From positions 186,001-250,000 of the forward strand of contig NW_026570283.1 in assembly GCF_019649055.1 (NCBI RefSeq): a DNA stretch of 64,000 nucleotides. Direction: 5' to 3'. This document shows positions 1-11,493 of the stretch, piece after piece. The translations under genes were made by a program, and so were the position numbers. The stretch's first letter is position 1, and each line of letters starts with the position of its first letter. The notes below the pieces were generated by a model. The model did not search any database, was not told where the DNA came from, and saw only the letters and a program-made list of their open reading frames with translations. The stretch is from Paramacrobiotus metropolitanus (taxonomy: Eukaryota > Tardigrada > Eutardigrada > Parachela > Macrobiotidae).

Positions 1-74
1 ATGGTTGGTTGACTCTTTGTGGCTTTTAGCTATCGTTTACTGTTTTTTTCATATCGTGTTACACGGTTGCACAG

Positions 75-344
75 ACGTTACGGCTGCTGGTGATTGTCGT
101 GGTATTCTTTGCGGGGGCGTGGCTGCCGTTTCGGCTCATTCCGGTGTACAAGTCGTATTACCGAACCGGCACCTCAGCGGACGATTGGTACTTGTTCTGC
201 GCTCATACATTGGTGTATTTGAACTGTGCGTCCAATCCCATTCTGTATAATGTGATGAGTCCGCGATTTCGTGCAGCGTTGCGCCAGTGCGGATTTCGAT
301 GCATTTTCCGGCGATGGAAGCAGTCAAGTTCCCATGGATATTAA
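75..344 (+). CDS. Rhodopsin-family peptide GPCR, last exon (3' fragment)
   Basis: The last exon of a class A G-protein-coupled receptor. A plausible acceptor (ending cacag at 74) opens a frame that gives TM6 with the motif AGAWLPFRL (family CWxP/WLPF), an extracellular loop, TM7 ending NPILYNVMS (the NPxxY activation motif), then a short basic tail with three cysteines (possible palmitoylation) ending SSHGY before the stop at 342-344. An AATAAA polyadenylation signal follows at about 347. The NPILYN(V/I)MSxxFR pattern is typical of invertebrate neuropeptide receptors (pyrokinin/capa/TRH-like); the exact ligand class cannot be assigned from this fragment. TM1-TM5 lie left of the window. Confident of family, not of subfamily. 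Confidence 0.75.
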   Translation, partial: TLRLLVIVVVFFAGAWLPFRLIPVYKSYYRTGTSADDWYLFCAHTLVYLNCASNPILYNVMSPRFRAALRQCGFRCIFRRWKQSSSHGY

Positions 345-1214
345 AGAATAAAATAAGCGCAATTTCTTGTTAATTAACCTTTCTTTATCTCTGTTTCTGT
401 ATGTATAGTGCTGCCACAAAAGCGCGTCAACGTTCGACGCACCTCCGACCAGACGCACATTATTTTTCACCAATTTCGATGCTTCTTTAAAGTTCTTTCC
501 AGTACTAGTATTAAAGTTTAAGTACTTGAGTTGCACCTTCGTATAAATTACACTTAAACCTCGACAAATGGGAAAGCTTCAGCACAAGTTGAGTTGAATA
601 GAACTACAAGTGGTTTTTTTCGTACACGATCTGCTGTGGTACAAATCAGTGAAATTGAAGTCCCAACTAGAAGACACATCGTTTGTCATTAGAGTATCCA
701 TGCAGGCTTTCGATTCTAGAGCAGACCGATGAGAGCGAACAGTATGGATTCTATCATTTCCATGGAATATGGAATTTTGGATTTGACTGTTGCCCTTTTG
801 GATGCGCGTAGTACCGAAACTCACTAAGCCAAAGCCAATTTACTGCACTAGTAGATTGCTGATACTTTGTATTTCCATGTTGAAAGCAAGCTGACAAGCA
901 TCTGTTCAACAACGGTCAAAATGGCAGTGCCCGAAATAGGAGACAACTTCATGGGCAGTGCCAGTGGTATAGGAATGCCAGCTGCTGTGTCAACCGCAGA
1001 CATCTGACTAACTAACAACAGTTCAACGCCGATTCTGTTGCAGTTTGCTTTATAATGCTTGCGCCAGCCAGCGGATGAGAAGTATGACATTACGACTGAG
1101 TTATCTATCGTTTTTGCTAACACAAGAACCTTCGGTCCCGAAGTTAAAAAAAAATTCGTATGTGTTCTTTAAAACAAAAACTCTCCAAAAGGGTGGGTAA
1201 ACCTAACGTCTTAA
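345..1214. other. Intergenic, GPCR to first GR gene
   Basis: Holds the GPCR polyadenylation signal near 347 and otherwise nothing recognisable. Minus-strand open frames at 579-824 and 848-1123 show no family motif, no signal peptide and no convincing splice partners. Confidence 0.5.
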
Positions 1215-2787
1215 ATGCGGTGTCTCATCAAAAACGTTTCCTTTATTTGGTTAGTGATTCTGCAGATTTTCAGTATTTTCGTGTATCCTATAAGCAGACG
1301 CCACAAGAAAACATATGCCCTATGTAAAACGGTGGCTTTTCTGTCGTCCACCATTCAAATCTTGGCATTGTCCTACTCATTCTACAATGGGTTTCGTGAT
1401 GATCTCCTGGACTCGAGACGATCGTTTACGGCAGTTACACTGTCACTGGTTTCCTATTTATGCGAGGCTGTCTCAGCTGTCTACTTGTTTTACGTTGGCC
1501 AAAAATCCAGTGCGGCTATTCTTTGTTGCGTAAAAGCAATGACATCCGAAGCCGACATGACAAAAATTTCTGTTAAACTCGGATTCTGCGCATTTATGGC
1601 AGTAAATGGTGTGGTGATTGTAGCCTTCTGTGCCAGTCGAATAGCCTACGACATCGCCTCCTTTGGCTCGGACGGTACCATTCATACTGATTATGCGCCC
1701 GTGCAAAACTATTTATCGTACTCTGTATTTTGCGTCGTCTACACTTTTTACTGTGTCTTCTACCGTATGCTGAACACTGGTCAAGTGCTTTTTCAGACTT
1801 TTACCGCTTGTTTTGCGTTGATACTAGGACGACGGTTATGTGAAGTCGTTCAGACTCTTCACGAAAGACTGAAATCGAAGGAGACAGCAGACCTTTCTTC
1901 CTTTTTGGACAAGCACCGATATCTTGTGGATTTGGTGAAACAGTTTAATTCCTTGATTACAAAGGCACTTCTTCTGCTATACTTTCAAAATTTGACATCC
2001 ATCACCTTTGCAGTCTACATAACCGCGAAAAAATATAAAGTATCACGCAGCTTTGATGGTGATGATCTGTCTTTACTTTTTGCACCTCTGTATTTCGTTA
2101 CGCTGCACTGCTCCACCTTTGTCTACCTTACAGAACAAGTAAGAGTGCAAGTACTGAGGCGTAGCTAATTTTGTTATGGAATGTGCAATGTTAACTAAAT
2201 GCCATGACTCGCATGTAGGCATCTGGCATTGAAAAACTACCTTACAAAAACTACGAAATACTGAAACGCTACGTGAAAGAGTATCACCGAAATCCAGCAG
2301 GGTTTACCATGGCCGGCATGCTTATGACAAGGGAAGCCGCTATCAAGGTAAAACATTACTGTACACTATATAATACGAGCGTACCTTATGGTACCACTAT
2401 TCTTTCGGGTTTAATTACGGTACCGGTTGGTAAACACGTTTTTGCAACTGATACTAGCTTAGTCTTAAAAGTAAGCGAGATTGTACAGGTTATATTGCTT
2501 TAGCACACAAGGGTACGAATTATTTGCCCAATGCCTCTATTCTGCTAGTTGTAGCCCATAAAACACCTACAGAAAACCGAAAAACTGCAAAAGTAAGTTA
2601 GGTATCTTCTTTATGTTGTTTTTTTTTTCAGGCTGTGGGAGCCGTTTCCAGTTATGTGCTGCTGTTTTCGGAGTTAGCCGATAATGATTATTCTCTGAAT
2701 AGTGCCGACCTCGTCACGCGACAACAACTGGAGCAGATGCTAATCAATATCTCCAAAGGCACAAAATGCCGCTTACAAGGTAGTTAG
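1215..2787 (+). CDS. Gustatory-receptor-like 7TM protein (copy 1)
   Basis: Predicted seven-helix chemoreceptor of the insect gustatory-receptor type (7tm_7), acting in the plasma membrane, ligand unknown. Exons 1215-2138, 2219-2347 and 2632-2787, all joined in phase 0, give 402 aa. The first exon holds about six hydrophobic segments. The short second exon carries the intracellular segment and the start of TM7, and the last carries the TM7 sequence AVGAVSSYVLLFSELAD, in the place where insect GRs have their TYhhhhhQF signature. The intron layout (one large exon, then short 3' exons in phase 0 near TM7) is also typical of GRs. It is a clear paralogue of the minus-strand gene at 5246-6791: the second exons are both exactly 129 nt. 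Start chosen at the first ATG of the long frame. Confidence 0.75.
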
Positions 2788-3537
2788 TTTGTCAACCTGT
2801 CTCCCTTGGACGTTATTGGCACAGGCGTTTTGCACGCTATTTTTGACAGTGCTTGTTGAATTATCTTGCTTCAATTTACTACCGTAAGCTTACTCACTAA
2901 TTTATGCGATCAGCTTTCAGCTGCTTTCTTGAAGTGATCTGCAGCTTATCTGATAAGCGTATAGAGGTGCATCGTGTGGTTTGGTAAAAGCAGTTGATGT
3001 TGATGGTTCATCTGCTTAATCAACAATACGGCCCAAAAATGACAATTACAACACTGGCAGATGGCAGTCATAATTTAAAAGCGTCATTCCACGGAAGTCC
3101 GGCCGGTCTAAAAAATTCGCACAAGCAGTAGTTTAAATATGCGGGCAAGCAAAACTGGCGTTAAAAAACAAAATAAACGTTTTTCGGTTAGTCTGATTTA
3201 TGGATGCACTCCACAAGGAAGCAAAGGCTGTCATAAACCTTTTAACTCTTTTGGGGAAATATGGCGGGAGGTTGCAAATGGCACTCAGTCTACCCTTGCG
3301 CATATCTTCGGGCATGTTGAGATTGAACGGCACTGTGGCCGATGGGGCGAATCAACGGTAACCGGGACGGTCCATGTGGGGTGCGCATATTCGGCGTACT
3401 CTGTACGAAAAGCAGCCGGTGCTGGTGACCAACGGTCCGAGACCATATTTTCCATTACCGCCAAACAGCGATGATCTTTGATACCTTTGGTTCGATCATT
3501 TTGTAACAAACAGGACGACTGTCATTAAAAATGCGAT
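2788..3537. other. Intergenic between convergent GR genes
   Basis: No gene supported. Overlapping open frames at 3139-3474 (+) and 3285-3509 (-) have no signal peptide, membrane segments or recognisable domain and look like chance frames. Confidence 0.5.
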
Positions 3538-4328
3538 TTAAGAAACATTTCCCAAAACGTCCGCCAGTTGTCGCCGTACAGCAGCACAGTCGTCAGGCTT
3601 TTCGCTGTCGGCCAATTCCGAAAACAGTAAAATGTACCTGACAATCGTTCCGGCTGCCTGCAAAATTTTGTAAGCATTTGCTGCTGAATTATCAACGGAG
3701 AAATTACAGCACATTGTTTAAAGGTCATTTTATGCAAACTTTACTCACTGCAGCAACTGATTCCCTGGTTACCCAAATATCCCCCGTCGAGTGTGATCCC
3801 CGATAGTAACTGAAGCGGGATTTTGTTGATGTTTGCGTATGCATTCAATGCTCCATTGAATCCATAGAAATGCCGTACGAGCCGTGACGCCTACAAATTT
3901 GCGAGAACCATGCGATTTTAATAATTATAGTACTGTAAATTATTGTTGTCGTTATTTTAGCAGTTTAACCCTGTAGCGCAATGCTGTCTATTTCTGGTCA
4001 CTGATACTACAAAATTGTTATGTTCTCGTAGTCAGGTAAAAAACCGCTCACTTACAGTCTGTACTTGCTCATTAACGTACACCAGCGCACAACCGCTGAC
4101 TGTTAAGAAATAAATGTTTTCCGCCACTAGTAACAGATATTCCGTCTTGACGGCATGGTTCGTCTTATATTCAGTTGCCGCTTCATGAACATAATAGGCA
4201 GTCATCGTCAAATACTGCAGGCACAACATGGCGTTCAGTCCGCTCACCAATGAGATGACAGAATCAAACGTCCTCACCAAATCCGCTGCCTCCCAATGTT
4301 CCTGCAGCAGCGCATGTACTGTTTTAAC
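3538..4328 (-). pseudogene. Gustatory-receptor-like gene, 5'-truncated (copy 3)
   Basis: The 3' part of a third GR-like gene. Exons 4328-4056, 3890-3749 and 3653-3538 join in frame (phases 0 and 1). The first corresponds to TM5-TM6 of the two complete neighbours (ADLVRTFDSVI against their VDLVKQFNSLI) and ends NEQ like theirs. The last gives the TM7 motif RYILLFSELADSE, nearly identical to the neighbours. No frame for TM1-TM4 is found in the 0.9 kb up to the next gene, so the copy is probably a truncated pseudogene. An unseen upstream exon cannot be fully excluded, since the first exon begins right after a plausible acceptor. Confidence 0.55.
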
Positions 4329-4523
4329 CTACAGTACTAAATGACTCTGGAGGGAAGGGTTAGAATTGTCGAAAGATGTATAAGTAAAACGCGAGTTTGG
4401 GTCAGCATACCATTTTGTTTGCGCCACACACATAAAACGATACTCTTCATCCTCAGTCCTTAAGGAATGCGACAAACAACCTGGGAAATATTGCTGAAAC
4501 AATCAAGGGGTGTACACCTGAAC

Positions 4524-4592
4524 CGGTGTGCGCTATAACGTGCGTTATAACGTGTGCGCTATAACGTCCACGTTATAAGTCATAACGTGGAC
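4524..4592. repeat. CGYTATAACGTG tandem repeat
   Basis: About five imperfect copies of a 10-14 nt unit around CGYTATAACGTG. The unit is close to self-complementary, so the block can fold into several alternative hairpins. No gene association seen. Confidence 0.7.
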
Positions 4593-4989
4593 GATCGGTT
4601 GCTCCGAACTTCCAGTTATGCAGTGAGAGCGATCACTGCTGAGAAATGCCTATGTGGCAATAAAAAATGGCTGCATCTTCCAGCTTTTATTCCGGACTAC
4701 TGGGCCTTGCCTGCAGTCACCTTTTACTTGCGTTTTCTACTTTTGCATGAGATCTTTGTACGGTATATAACATCACACTGTTTGCTACGCTTTCCCGTGT
4801 CAAATTGCTGCGAGATGTACAATAAATATTGCTTGTCTTTTATCGTGCATAACACTATAGTAATATATATTCTGGTTTATTTGCTCATTTCCACTTAATT
4901 TTTGACGTATGCACCTCCAAACCGTGATCTGTAGCACTGACGGTGGCACCATTAATATTAGCACAGTCTGTGATAATTTTTACTACTTT

Positions 4990-5060
4990 TAGTATGATTA
5001 ATAATGGGGATTGATAATGGGGATAATTGCATTAGTATGATTGATAATGGGGATTGAATG
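4990..5060. repeat. AGTATGATTRATAATGGGGA tandem repeat
   Basis: A unit of about 20 nt (AGTATGATTRATAATGGGGA) occurs twice, with a shorter internal GATAATGGGGAT copy between, over about 70 nt. Low-complexity intergenic repeat. Confidence 0.7.
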
Positions 5061-5245
5061 CACCAAATCGCCACATATTACCGGGATGGTTTTGCATATA
5101 GGCCATGTGGCCAGTAACATTACCTACAGTAACTAGAATTACCCAAGAAACATTCACCTGGTGGTGAATTTCAGCAAACTGATTCGTGTGGTATCGATCT
5201 AACAAAACGATCAAACTCGATCAAACAATCAGGCTTTTACAGATT

Positions 5246-6791
5246 TCAGTTTGCACAAAACAAGGCAGAAACATTTAACAATAGCTGTTCCAAATCCTTC
5301 TGTGTAATCAAGTCTTGTTTATTGGTAGATTTCTCGTTGTCCGCTAATTCCGAAAAAAGCAAGATGTAGCTGGAAATGGCTCCAGCTGCCTAAAATGTAA
5401 TAAACGAATCTAAAATTTAATGATTCGAACTCCATACTCCACGTTCACGAAGTGAAAATAATGAAAATAAGTTCATAATTATCCTCCAGTAGCAGTTACA
5501 AAACGCCTCCAAATTTCGCAAAATAAAAAAAAACATGAAAGGATAAAAATTAATGACGAACAATACAAGTCCTTAAAGCAGCGGACTTGCAGCCAGATAC
5601 CAAACTGATTTGTAAAACGTGTGATACTAACCATAAGGGCCGTTTCTCTTGTTACCATAATACCAGCCACACTGAATCCAACTGGGTCCAGTCGGTACTC
5701 AATCCCGTATTGCTTAACACTGGCGGAGCCGGCACTAGAGAATCTCGTGACCCCTGAAGCCTGCACATTAAATATTAATAATGAGCTAATTATATGATGC
5801 TTTTCTCAGGAAATGAAATCTTTATTACACATATCATAGGTTAACATTACATGTTAGAACCCACCTGTTCGGCGAGGTAGACGAAAGTAAACGCATACAA
5901 AACTAGGAAATACAAAGGATCAATGATTAAGGAGATATAGCGCCCATCCAGATAAAAGTTCGTTTTAAATATTTTGGCTGTTACGTAGGTCGCGAACGTG
6001 ATAGTGGCCAAATGCTGCATGTACAGCAGAACATTAACGGTCGACATAACCGAGTTGAAGCGCTGCGTTATATACACCAGATGTCGATGTTCTTTTAGTG
6101 ATGACAACATCCCTTTAGCATCTCCCGTCTGCACCGCTCCCTGAATCTTGCCGGTGGCCTTGCGGAACAAGTTCGCCAAAAGAATAACGAAGTACACGGT
6201 AAAATTCTGTAAGATTAGTTGGCCGACCGAAGCTACGCGATAGAAAAAACAATAAATGACATAAACGACCCTGTATGGTTCGAAAGCAAAGTAATTGTGG
6301 ACGAGCGCATAGTCCTGATGGATATCTCCGTCGAAGAAAGCACCAATATCGTCAATCATGATTCTGTGTGTGGATACTGCAATAATGACGACAAAGTTGA
6401 GCGCCACAACGGCACAGGCTATTAGTTCGTCCGTTGTTGTTAAAGAACGTTTGACCTCCACAGCCAGCGAATCTATACATTCAGTGATAGTTTCACTTGC
6501 ATGATAATTAATACAAAAATACGATGTTGCTGCTACGATTTCCAGTGTGTAAGAGATCAAAAACAGTGTCAGAGCGGTGAAAGAATACTCCTGCTGGCAG
6601 GCTTTAGAGAATTCGTTGAAACACGAATAACACAACACCGCTACTTGCACAGTAGCAGAGGAAATAATCAGAGTTTTACCGATAGCGTATGTGTTGCTTT
6701 TACATTTTGATGCGGGGTAAGTAAACAGGCTGAACAGCTGCAGTACAATCTTCCAGAAGAAGCACATCTTTTCGGTTATTAAAAACGTCAT
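5246..6791 (-). CDS. Gustatory-receptor-like 7TM protein (copy 2)
   Basis: Complete paralogue of the plus-strand gene at 1215. Exons 6791-5865, 5760-5632 and 5389-5246 join in phase 0 to give 399 aa. The N-terminus (FSLFTYPASK, against FSIFVYPISR in copy 1), the exon 1 end (YLAEQ/YLTEQ), the 129-nt second exon and the TM7 block AAGAISSYILLFSELAD all match copy 1. Predicted plasma-membrane chemoreceptor of the insect GR superfamily; ligand unknown. Copies 1 and 2 are on opposite strands, so an inversion accompanied or followed the duplication. Confidence 0.75.
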
Positions 6792-7977
6792 GACTGAATT
6801 TAACTGTCAAAGGACGTAACCTTAAGCCTGTTAAGACAATGCTTCATCAGCTGCTTGTAAAAGTTTGCCTCGAGTTATATACAGGGTAACTTTGAAATTC
6901 GAATAATTGAATACATGCATTTTAAAAACATTTTCGCCCTTTGTGGACAGAAAAATCCGAGTTATTAGATTGGGAATTGCAATTCGAGCGAGGGATCTCC
7001 GGTGTCACTGATGCGGCGCTCAGCGACTTTACCTAAGTGCTCGATGTTGAAATAAGCTGAGTTCCAGACAACCGCTTAAACTAGAGTTTGAAGCTGTATG
7101 CGCTTATCTCGTTAACTAAAAAAATCGAACAGCTGCGTACTTTGCATGGTCTTTCCCTCGAGTGAATTTATGAGACTTGCCTGATATCTCCCAAGAATTT
7201 GCTAACCTTTAAGCCGGCTTACGGCTAAAGATGCACTGTATCTTTACATATATGATTTTTATCATACATATTGCGTTGCGCGACTCAGTTATAACTCTGA
7301 TAAAATGGAAACGGCGATGTACAAACGCAACAGTATGGATCCGGTACATATACAGTAAAATTGTAGCTTTTAAGTATAGAAGTACGGATTCAATGATATA
7401 CTGACAGCCAAAGTTTCGGACTTTCGGCATCGGTTGTTTTTATCATTTTTAGCTTTCAAACTCGAATTTTAGTTATCCAACATAAGCTCGATGGGAAAGA
7501 CTAGTCGTTTCAGTGGAAATAGAGAGCGACTTTGCCCCTTTAATAACCACTGAAGACAATAGCACTGTATCGTCGCAAAATTAGCGAGCAGTTTCTAAAC
7601 TCACTCTGCGAATCGGCGCCACTGATGTCAGAGGTATGGTAAAGGGATGTCAGAGGGATGGTAAAAACACGCCCACAAATCTGCGCTGAATGCATGGGTA
7701 TAAACAGTGTTCGTTAATTTCACAATCGCGATGGTACATACATGTAAGTACTTGTACATTATAACGCACTGATATGGTATGCAAAGCTACTTCTACTTTA
7801 TTCCCTCATCAGAACTGCTACCAAAATCAGAACTGCTATTGTCCCAACACAATTTGTAGTAGGTCTTAACAAAAGGCCGCTTAACAACAAGCTCGAAATC
7901 CTTGTTTCAACATTTAACAAGCTCAAATCTTGCAGGTCTTATTTCCGTCTCAATTTGGAACATTGGATTCGTTCGGT
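6792..7977. other. Intergenic, GR copy 2 to CBM14 gene
   Basis: AT-rich, no supported gene. A short imperfect tandem duplication (unit about 21 nt, GGATGTCAGAGGKATGGTAAA) lies at about 7625-7666. Promoter of the minus-strand GR gene presumably starts just right of 6791, but no clear TATA was seen. Confidence 0.45.
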
Positions 7978-8639
7978 TTAAGCTGTAAAACCCTTCTTGC
8001 CTGCAGCTTTCGGCTTAGGAGCAGCTGCAGCTTTCTTTTGGACAGGTTGGGCAGCGACGATCTGTTGTGCACCGACTCCAGGAGGAACGTAATCAGCCGG
8101 CGGAGTGTCGAAGAGGGGCTTGTCGGTGTACAGACGCGAGTTGGCAAAATCCTCCACTTGCGGTGACCTACACGTTGTCACTGGTGTTAACAATAACTTC
8201 AAATTACTGCGCTAGTTTGCATCGTTTCCTATCCCTACTCTAGCCGCACTGCGCTGTAATGTCTATAAGCGCTGTAACAGTAATCTCGGGCTTACTTGTC
8301 GCAGTCGACGTTGAAGAAGTAGTCGCAGATGAGTGTGATCTGGTTGAAGACAGTCATGTTGGTGCACAAGTAAGCAGTGTGGTTTCCGTTGACGTCGCAG
8401 CGGTGGAAAACTTGGCATTGGCTGGGAACATCAGCGTAAAAGCCGGGTTGTTTCTTGGAGGAGCAGTCAAAGTTCTGGGCGGAGTCAGGGATGGCGGCCA
8501 GAGTGGGATACTGGTTCTGGTCCTTGTTGGCCAGAATGGCCTGAACTTCCGCTGCATTCAGCGCCGGCTTCAACAGATCCCACACGTACTGCTGGCTGGC
8601 CACGAAACCAATCAGGCTGATCAACAAGATGACCTTCAT
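7978..8639 (-). CDS. Secreted CBM14 (peritrophin-A) chitin-binding protein
   Basis: Two exons (8639-8296 and 8167-7978, intron phase 2) encode 177 aa. The N-terminus MKVILLISLIGFVASQQ is a signal peptide; the inner ATG at 8639 was preferred over an in-frame ATG 33 nt upstream because it starts directly at the hydrophobic core. Residues about 50-115 carry a chitin-binding type 2 domain: the six cysteines fit the C-x-GFYAD-C-xxFxxC-x-C-TxFN-C-DxxxNxDC pattern of arthropod obstructor/Gasp proteins. The second exon is a low-complexity tail of basic, Ala/Pro-rich sequence ending GKKGFTA. Expected role: an extracellular cuticle or peritrophic matrix protein. A TATA box lies about 100 nt upstream. 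Confidence 0.85.
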
Positions 8640-8741
8640 TTTACTTTTCAACGAAGTCAACAGCAGTTGCAAGATCAGATTACTGGTGGAGAGTGCAAAA
8701 CGTTGGTAAAAGTTGACTTGCTCGATTACAAGGCTGGTTTG

Positions 8742-8750
8742 CTTTATATA
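8742..8750 (-). promoter_or_regulatory. TATA box of the CBM14 gene
   Basis: On the minus strand the sequence reads TATATAAAG, about 105 nt before the ATG at 8639, a good TATA-box match at a sensible distance for a short 5' UTR. Confidence 0.5.
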
Positions 8751-9395
8751 TTATGTGTACAGTACGTTTGTTTTGATACAGACAGATCGAACAGACAGTC
8801 ATCCGAAGGAAATCAGCGACACAATTAAATTCTGCCAGCAGTTATCCCTGGGCTTTGGCAATGAATAACAGACGATTAATATATATCCATGTATCTGTAA
8901 AGCAAATTGCTTGCTATGCTGGACTAATAAATATACAATAGTGAATCAATCATCTACGAGGAAGAGCATAAATAATCTGGCTTTCTACCGTTCCGTTAAT
9001 TACTTATTTCATAACAGTATAATTAAAACCTACCCTTGGGTCTGCAAGTGCAACTCCCAAATGTACAATTCAAGGTGTGCTTAACGGATGATTACATAAT
9101 GAAATGTTCCTTATGCCACACCAATGCACCCGCGGAAATAGAACTCCAACGAGTTTCTTAAGTAGCTTGACTTCGAGTGAGTAGCAGATACAGCAGAACT
9201 GCAGCGACAGACAGACATGCACATTATTACAGTACTTTATTTATGGTAATATAATTGGTTTTGTTCAAGGTTATTATAGTGGCCTGATGGTTATTATCAG
9301 CTGCTTAATATTTTATTGCAGTCAGTTTACACTTATAGGTGCAGTACTTTTCTGCAAAATTTACGAACAACAGGATTATTATTAAGTTGCATTTC

Positions 9396-10336
9396 TACAG
9401 AGGGTTATTCAGCCAAGTGTGGTCAGCGCATTAAAAAAATTCCTATAATTCAGCCGTAGCGCAGAGTCAGATTCTAATAATTGTTTTATTATAACAAATT
9501 AGTTTTGATGCTTTTTGCAAATTTTTGTGACAATCGAGCTTAAACAGCCCGCAATATTGGCTACTGACCTAAAGACTCCGACTCTAAACCTTTGACCAGG
9601 CAAAATTTGGCTTTCGATGATCTGGCCTTAAAAGGATCGTCTGCTTTTCAAATCTGGATGGTTTTAATTGTAAAAAACGACGATCCGAATATTTTTCATA
9701 GCAAAAACGATTCCATATTCTTGCGCGTTCTTGCGGTAGGACGGTTGGAAAAAAACGCGAAAACAGGAAGACACTCGCAGGAGCCATGCTCATTGTGCGA
9801 ATTCTTACTCACGGAGCTATAGCTATCCTTTTCGTTCCTCCACAAACTAAAGTTGTAACGCAGGTCTTTCTTCACAATTTACAATGTTCATTGATCGAAA
9901 AGGACGCTCCGCGGATTAAGCCTGGCAGAGAGGAAGAAGTCATCCAGAACCAGAGATGTGCTCCCGGGAGCACTGCTGAGAAAACAAGGATGTTGCTTCC
10001 TGATCGAAAAAACTAGTAATTCCTTCTGAAAAAGGATTGTTAGAAACCCCTGACAGGTTTTCAATGGATTATGGCGAAAACCCAAATTTTAAATTAATTT
10101 TGAGTAAAGGGAATCCATTTCCTATAGCTGAACTGGTCAACTGTTGCCAACATGGGGGGGATAAACTTAATTTTTTCATGGGCTACAGGATAGCGAAATC
10201 TTGGCTCGGTTGAATTCAGAATATGATTAAATGTTCTGGTTATCTGATAAAATTTTTAAAAAAGTAAAATAAGCCTGCAACGGCTAAGCAGAAATTTTCC
10301 AAAAAGTGACCACACTTGGCTGAATAACCCTCTGTA
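9396..10336. mobile_element. Mariner-like TIR element, non-autonomous
   Basis: A 937-nt element whose ends are 28-nt inverted repeats, perfect by eye, starting CAGAGGGTTATTCAGCC and ending in its reverse complement, flanked on both sides by TA (9396-9397 and 10335-10336). TA target duplication and a CAGRGG start fit the Tc1/mariner superfamily. Internal open frames are under 80 codons and show no DDE/D transposase motif, so it is a non-autonomous or decayed copy. Confidence 0.75.
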
Positions 10337-10581
10337 CACAAATTAGACCGTATATAAAGCTAAACAGAAATCGATAGAGAATTCATTTTTTCGTCTACGG
10401 ATATGATTGCGTCTTATGTTCAGTAAAAACATCGGACACAATCAGATATCTTAAACTTTGACCGACCAAAAATTTTTGACACGGTTTTCATTACGCGCGC
10501 ATTTTGGCTTCGTCAGTTCTGTACGACTTCCAAAATAAACGAATTTTAAAATGTGGGCGACTTTATTTTTCCCCATAAATT

Positions 10582-10627
10582 CAGCTGATCAGAATTTCCA
10601 AAATCAGCTGATCAGAATTTCCAAAAT
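10582..10627. repeat. 23-nt exact tandem duplication
   Basis: Two back-to-back identical 23-nt units containing CAGCTGATCAGAATTTCC, directly right of the mariner-like element. No coding role seen. Confidence 0.7.
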
Positions 10628-11493
10628 CAAAACAAGGTTGGGCGAAGTCTATCAAATTTCGTGGGAGTTCAATCATACAAGTGGAGGTTCTGCTAAGCAT
10701 CGCTAAAATGTACGTAAGCGATAAAACGACCGTATGCTAGCGCATACCCCGGGGGCCGGAAGTAACACACTATCGCTAATACCATAGTTCTCGTATCGCG
10801 CTTCCTCGTATCAGTAGGATAGGGACGCGCCGCGCGGTATAGTGTAATGTCCGCGCGCGGTCATTTCGGAGCGCCAACGAAAACACGAACGATTTTGTAT
10901 CCATACTTCTATAAATACGAGTACAAAATCGACCGTATACTATAATAATATTTTGGCATTTATCTTGCGGTTTTCTTATTTGCATAATTTCTAGTTTCCT
11001 GCTGCTATATAATAAAAACTTGCAATAAGTACCGACTTATTAGGGTAGGAATCGTGCACATGTAATGTACTAGCACAGCAGTACGGCACACAAGCACCAT
11101 AGCTTAAAACTTATGATAGCAATTTAATCTAGTTCCGCTTTTGGTTGTTACAGCTATCGTAACGTGTAGATGATAACGCTCTAGTATTATTCAAACTCTT
11201 CAGTGAAATTTTAATGTACATGGGGTACGTGATACCGCTTTCGATCTCGTCAGATAAAGTATCATTCCCCGAATCAATGCGCTCTATGTCAACCAAGCGG
11301 TGTGATCCATTGTCTTCACTAAGATTTCATTATGGTAAATTATCGCCATTGGCTTCGTGCGATAGCAGGGCACTGTGTCCACCTCTTTCCATACTTTCGA
11401 ATTTCTTACTTCGTGCACCAGAATTACAACATTTTGCTAAAGCGGGGGAAGTAACACCAGTGACCTGACAGAAATTGGCTGCAACAAAGCACG

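Larger units (their letters stand above)
4329..5245. other. Intergenic with short tandem repeats
   Basis: No gene found; the missing 5' half of the truncated GR copy is not here in any frame. Two small repeats are present (about 4524-4592 and 4990-5060, listed separately). Confidence 0.5.
8751..11493. other. Intergenic, contains a mariner-like element
   Basis: No host gene found. The middle is occupied by the terminal-inverted-repeat element at 9396-10336. A 23-nt exact tandem duplication (CAGCTGATCAGAATTTCCAAAAT twice would exceed this field; core TGATCAGAATTTCC) lies at about 10582-10627. The rest is unremarkable AT-rich sequence. Confidence 0.5.

Noticed and set aside
848-1123. 91-codon minus-strand frame upstream of the first GR gene
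   Set aside because: Composition partly hydrophobic but no family motif and no exon partners.
3139-3509. 111-codon plus-strand frame with overlapping minus frame
   Set aside because: No signal peptide, membrane segment, domain or splice partners; sits between convergent GR genes.
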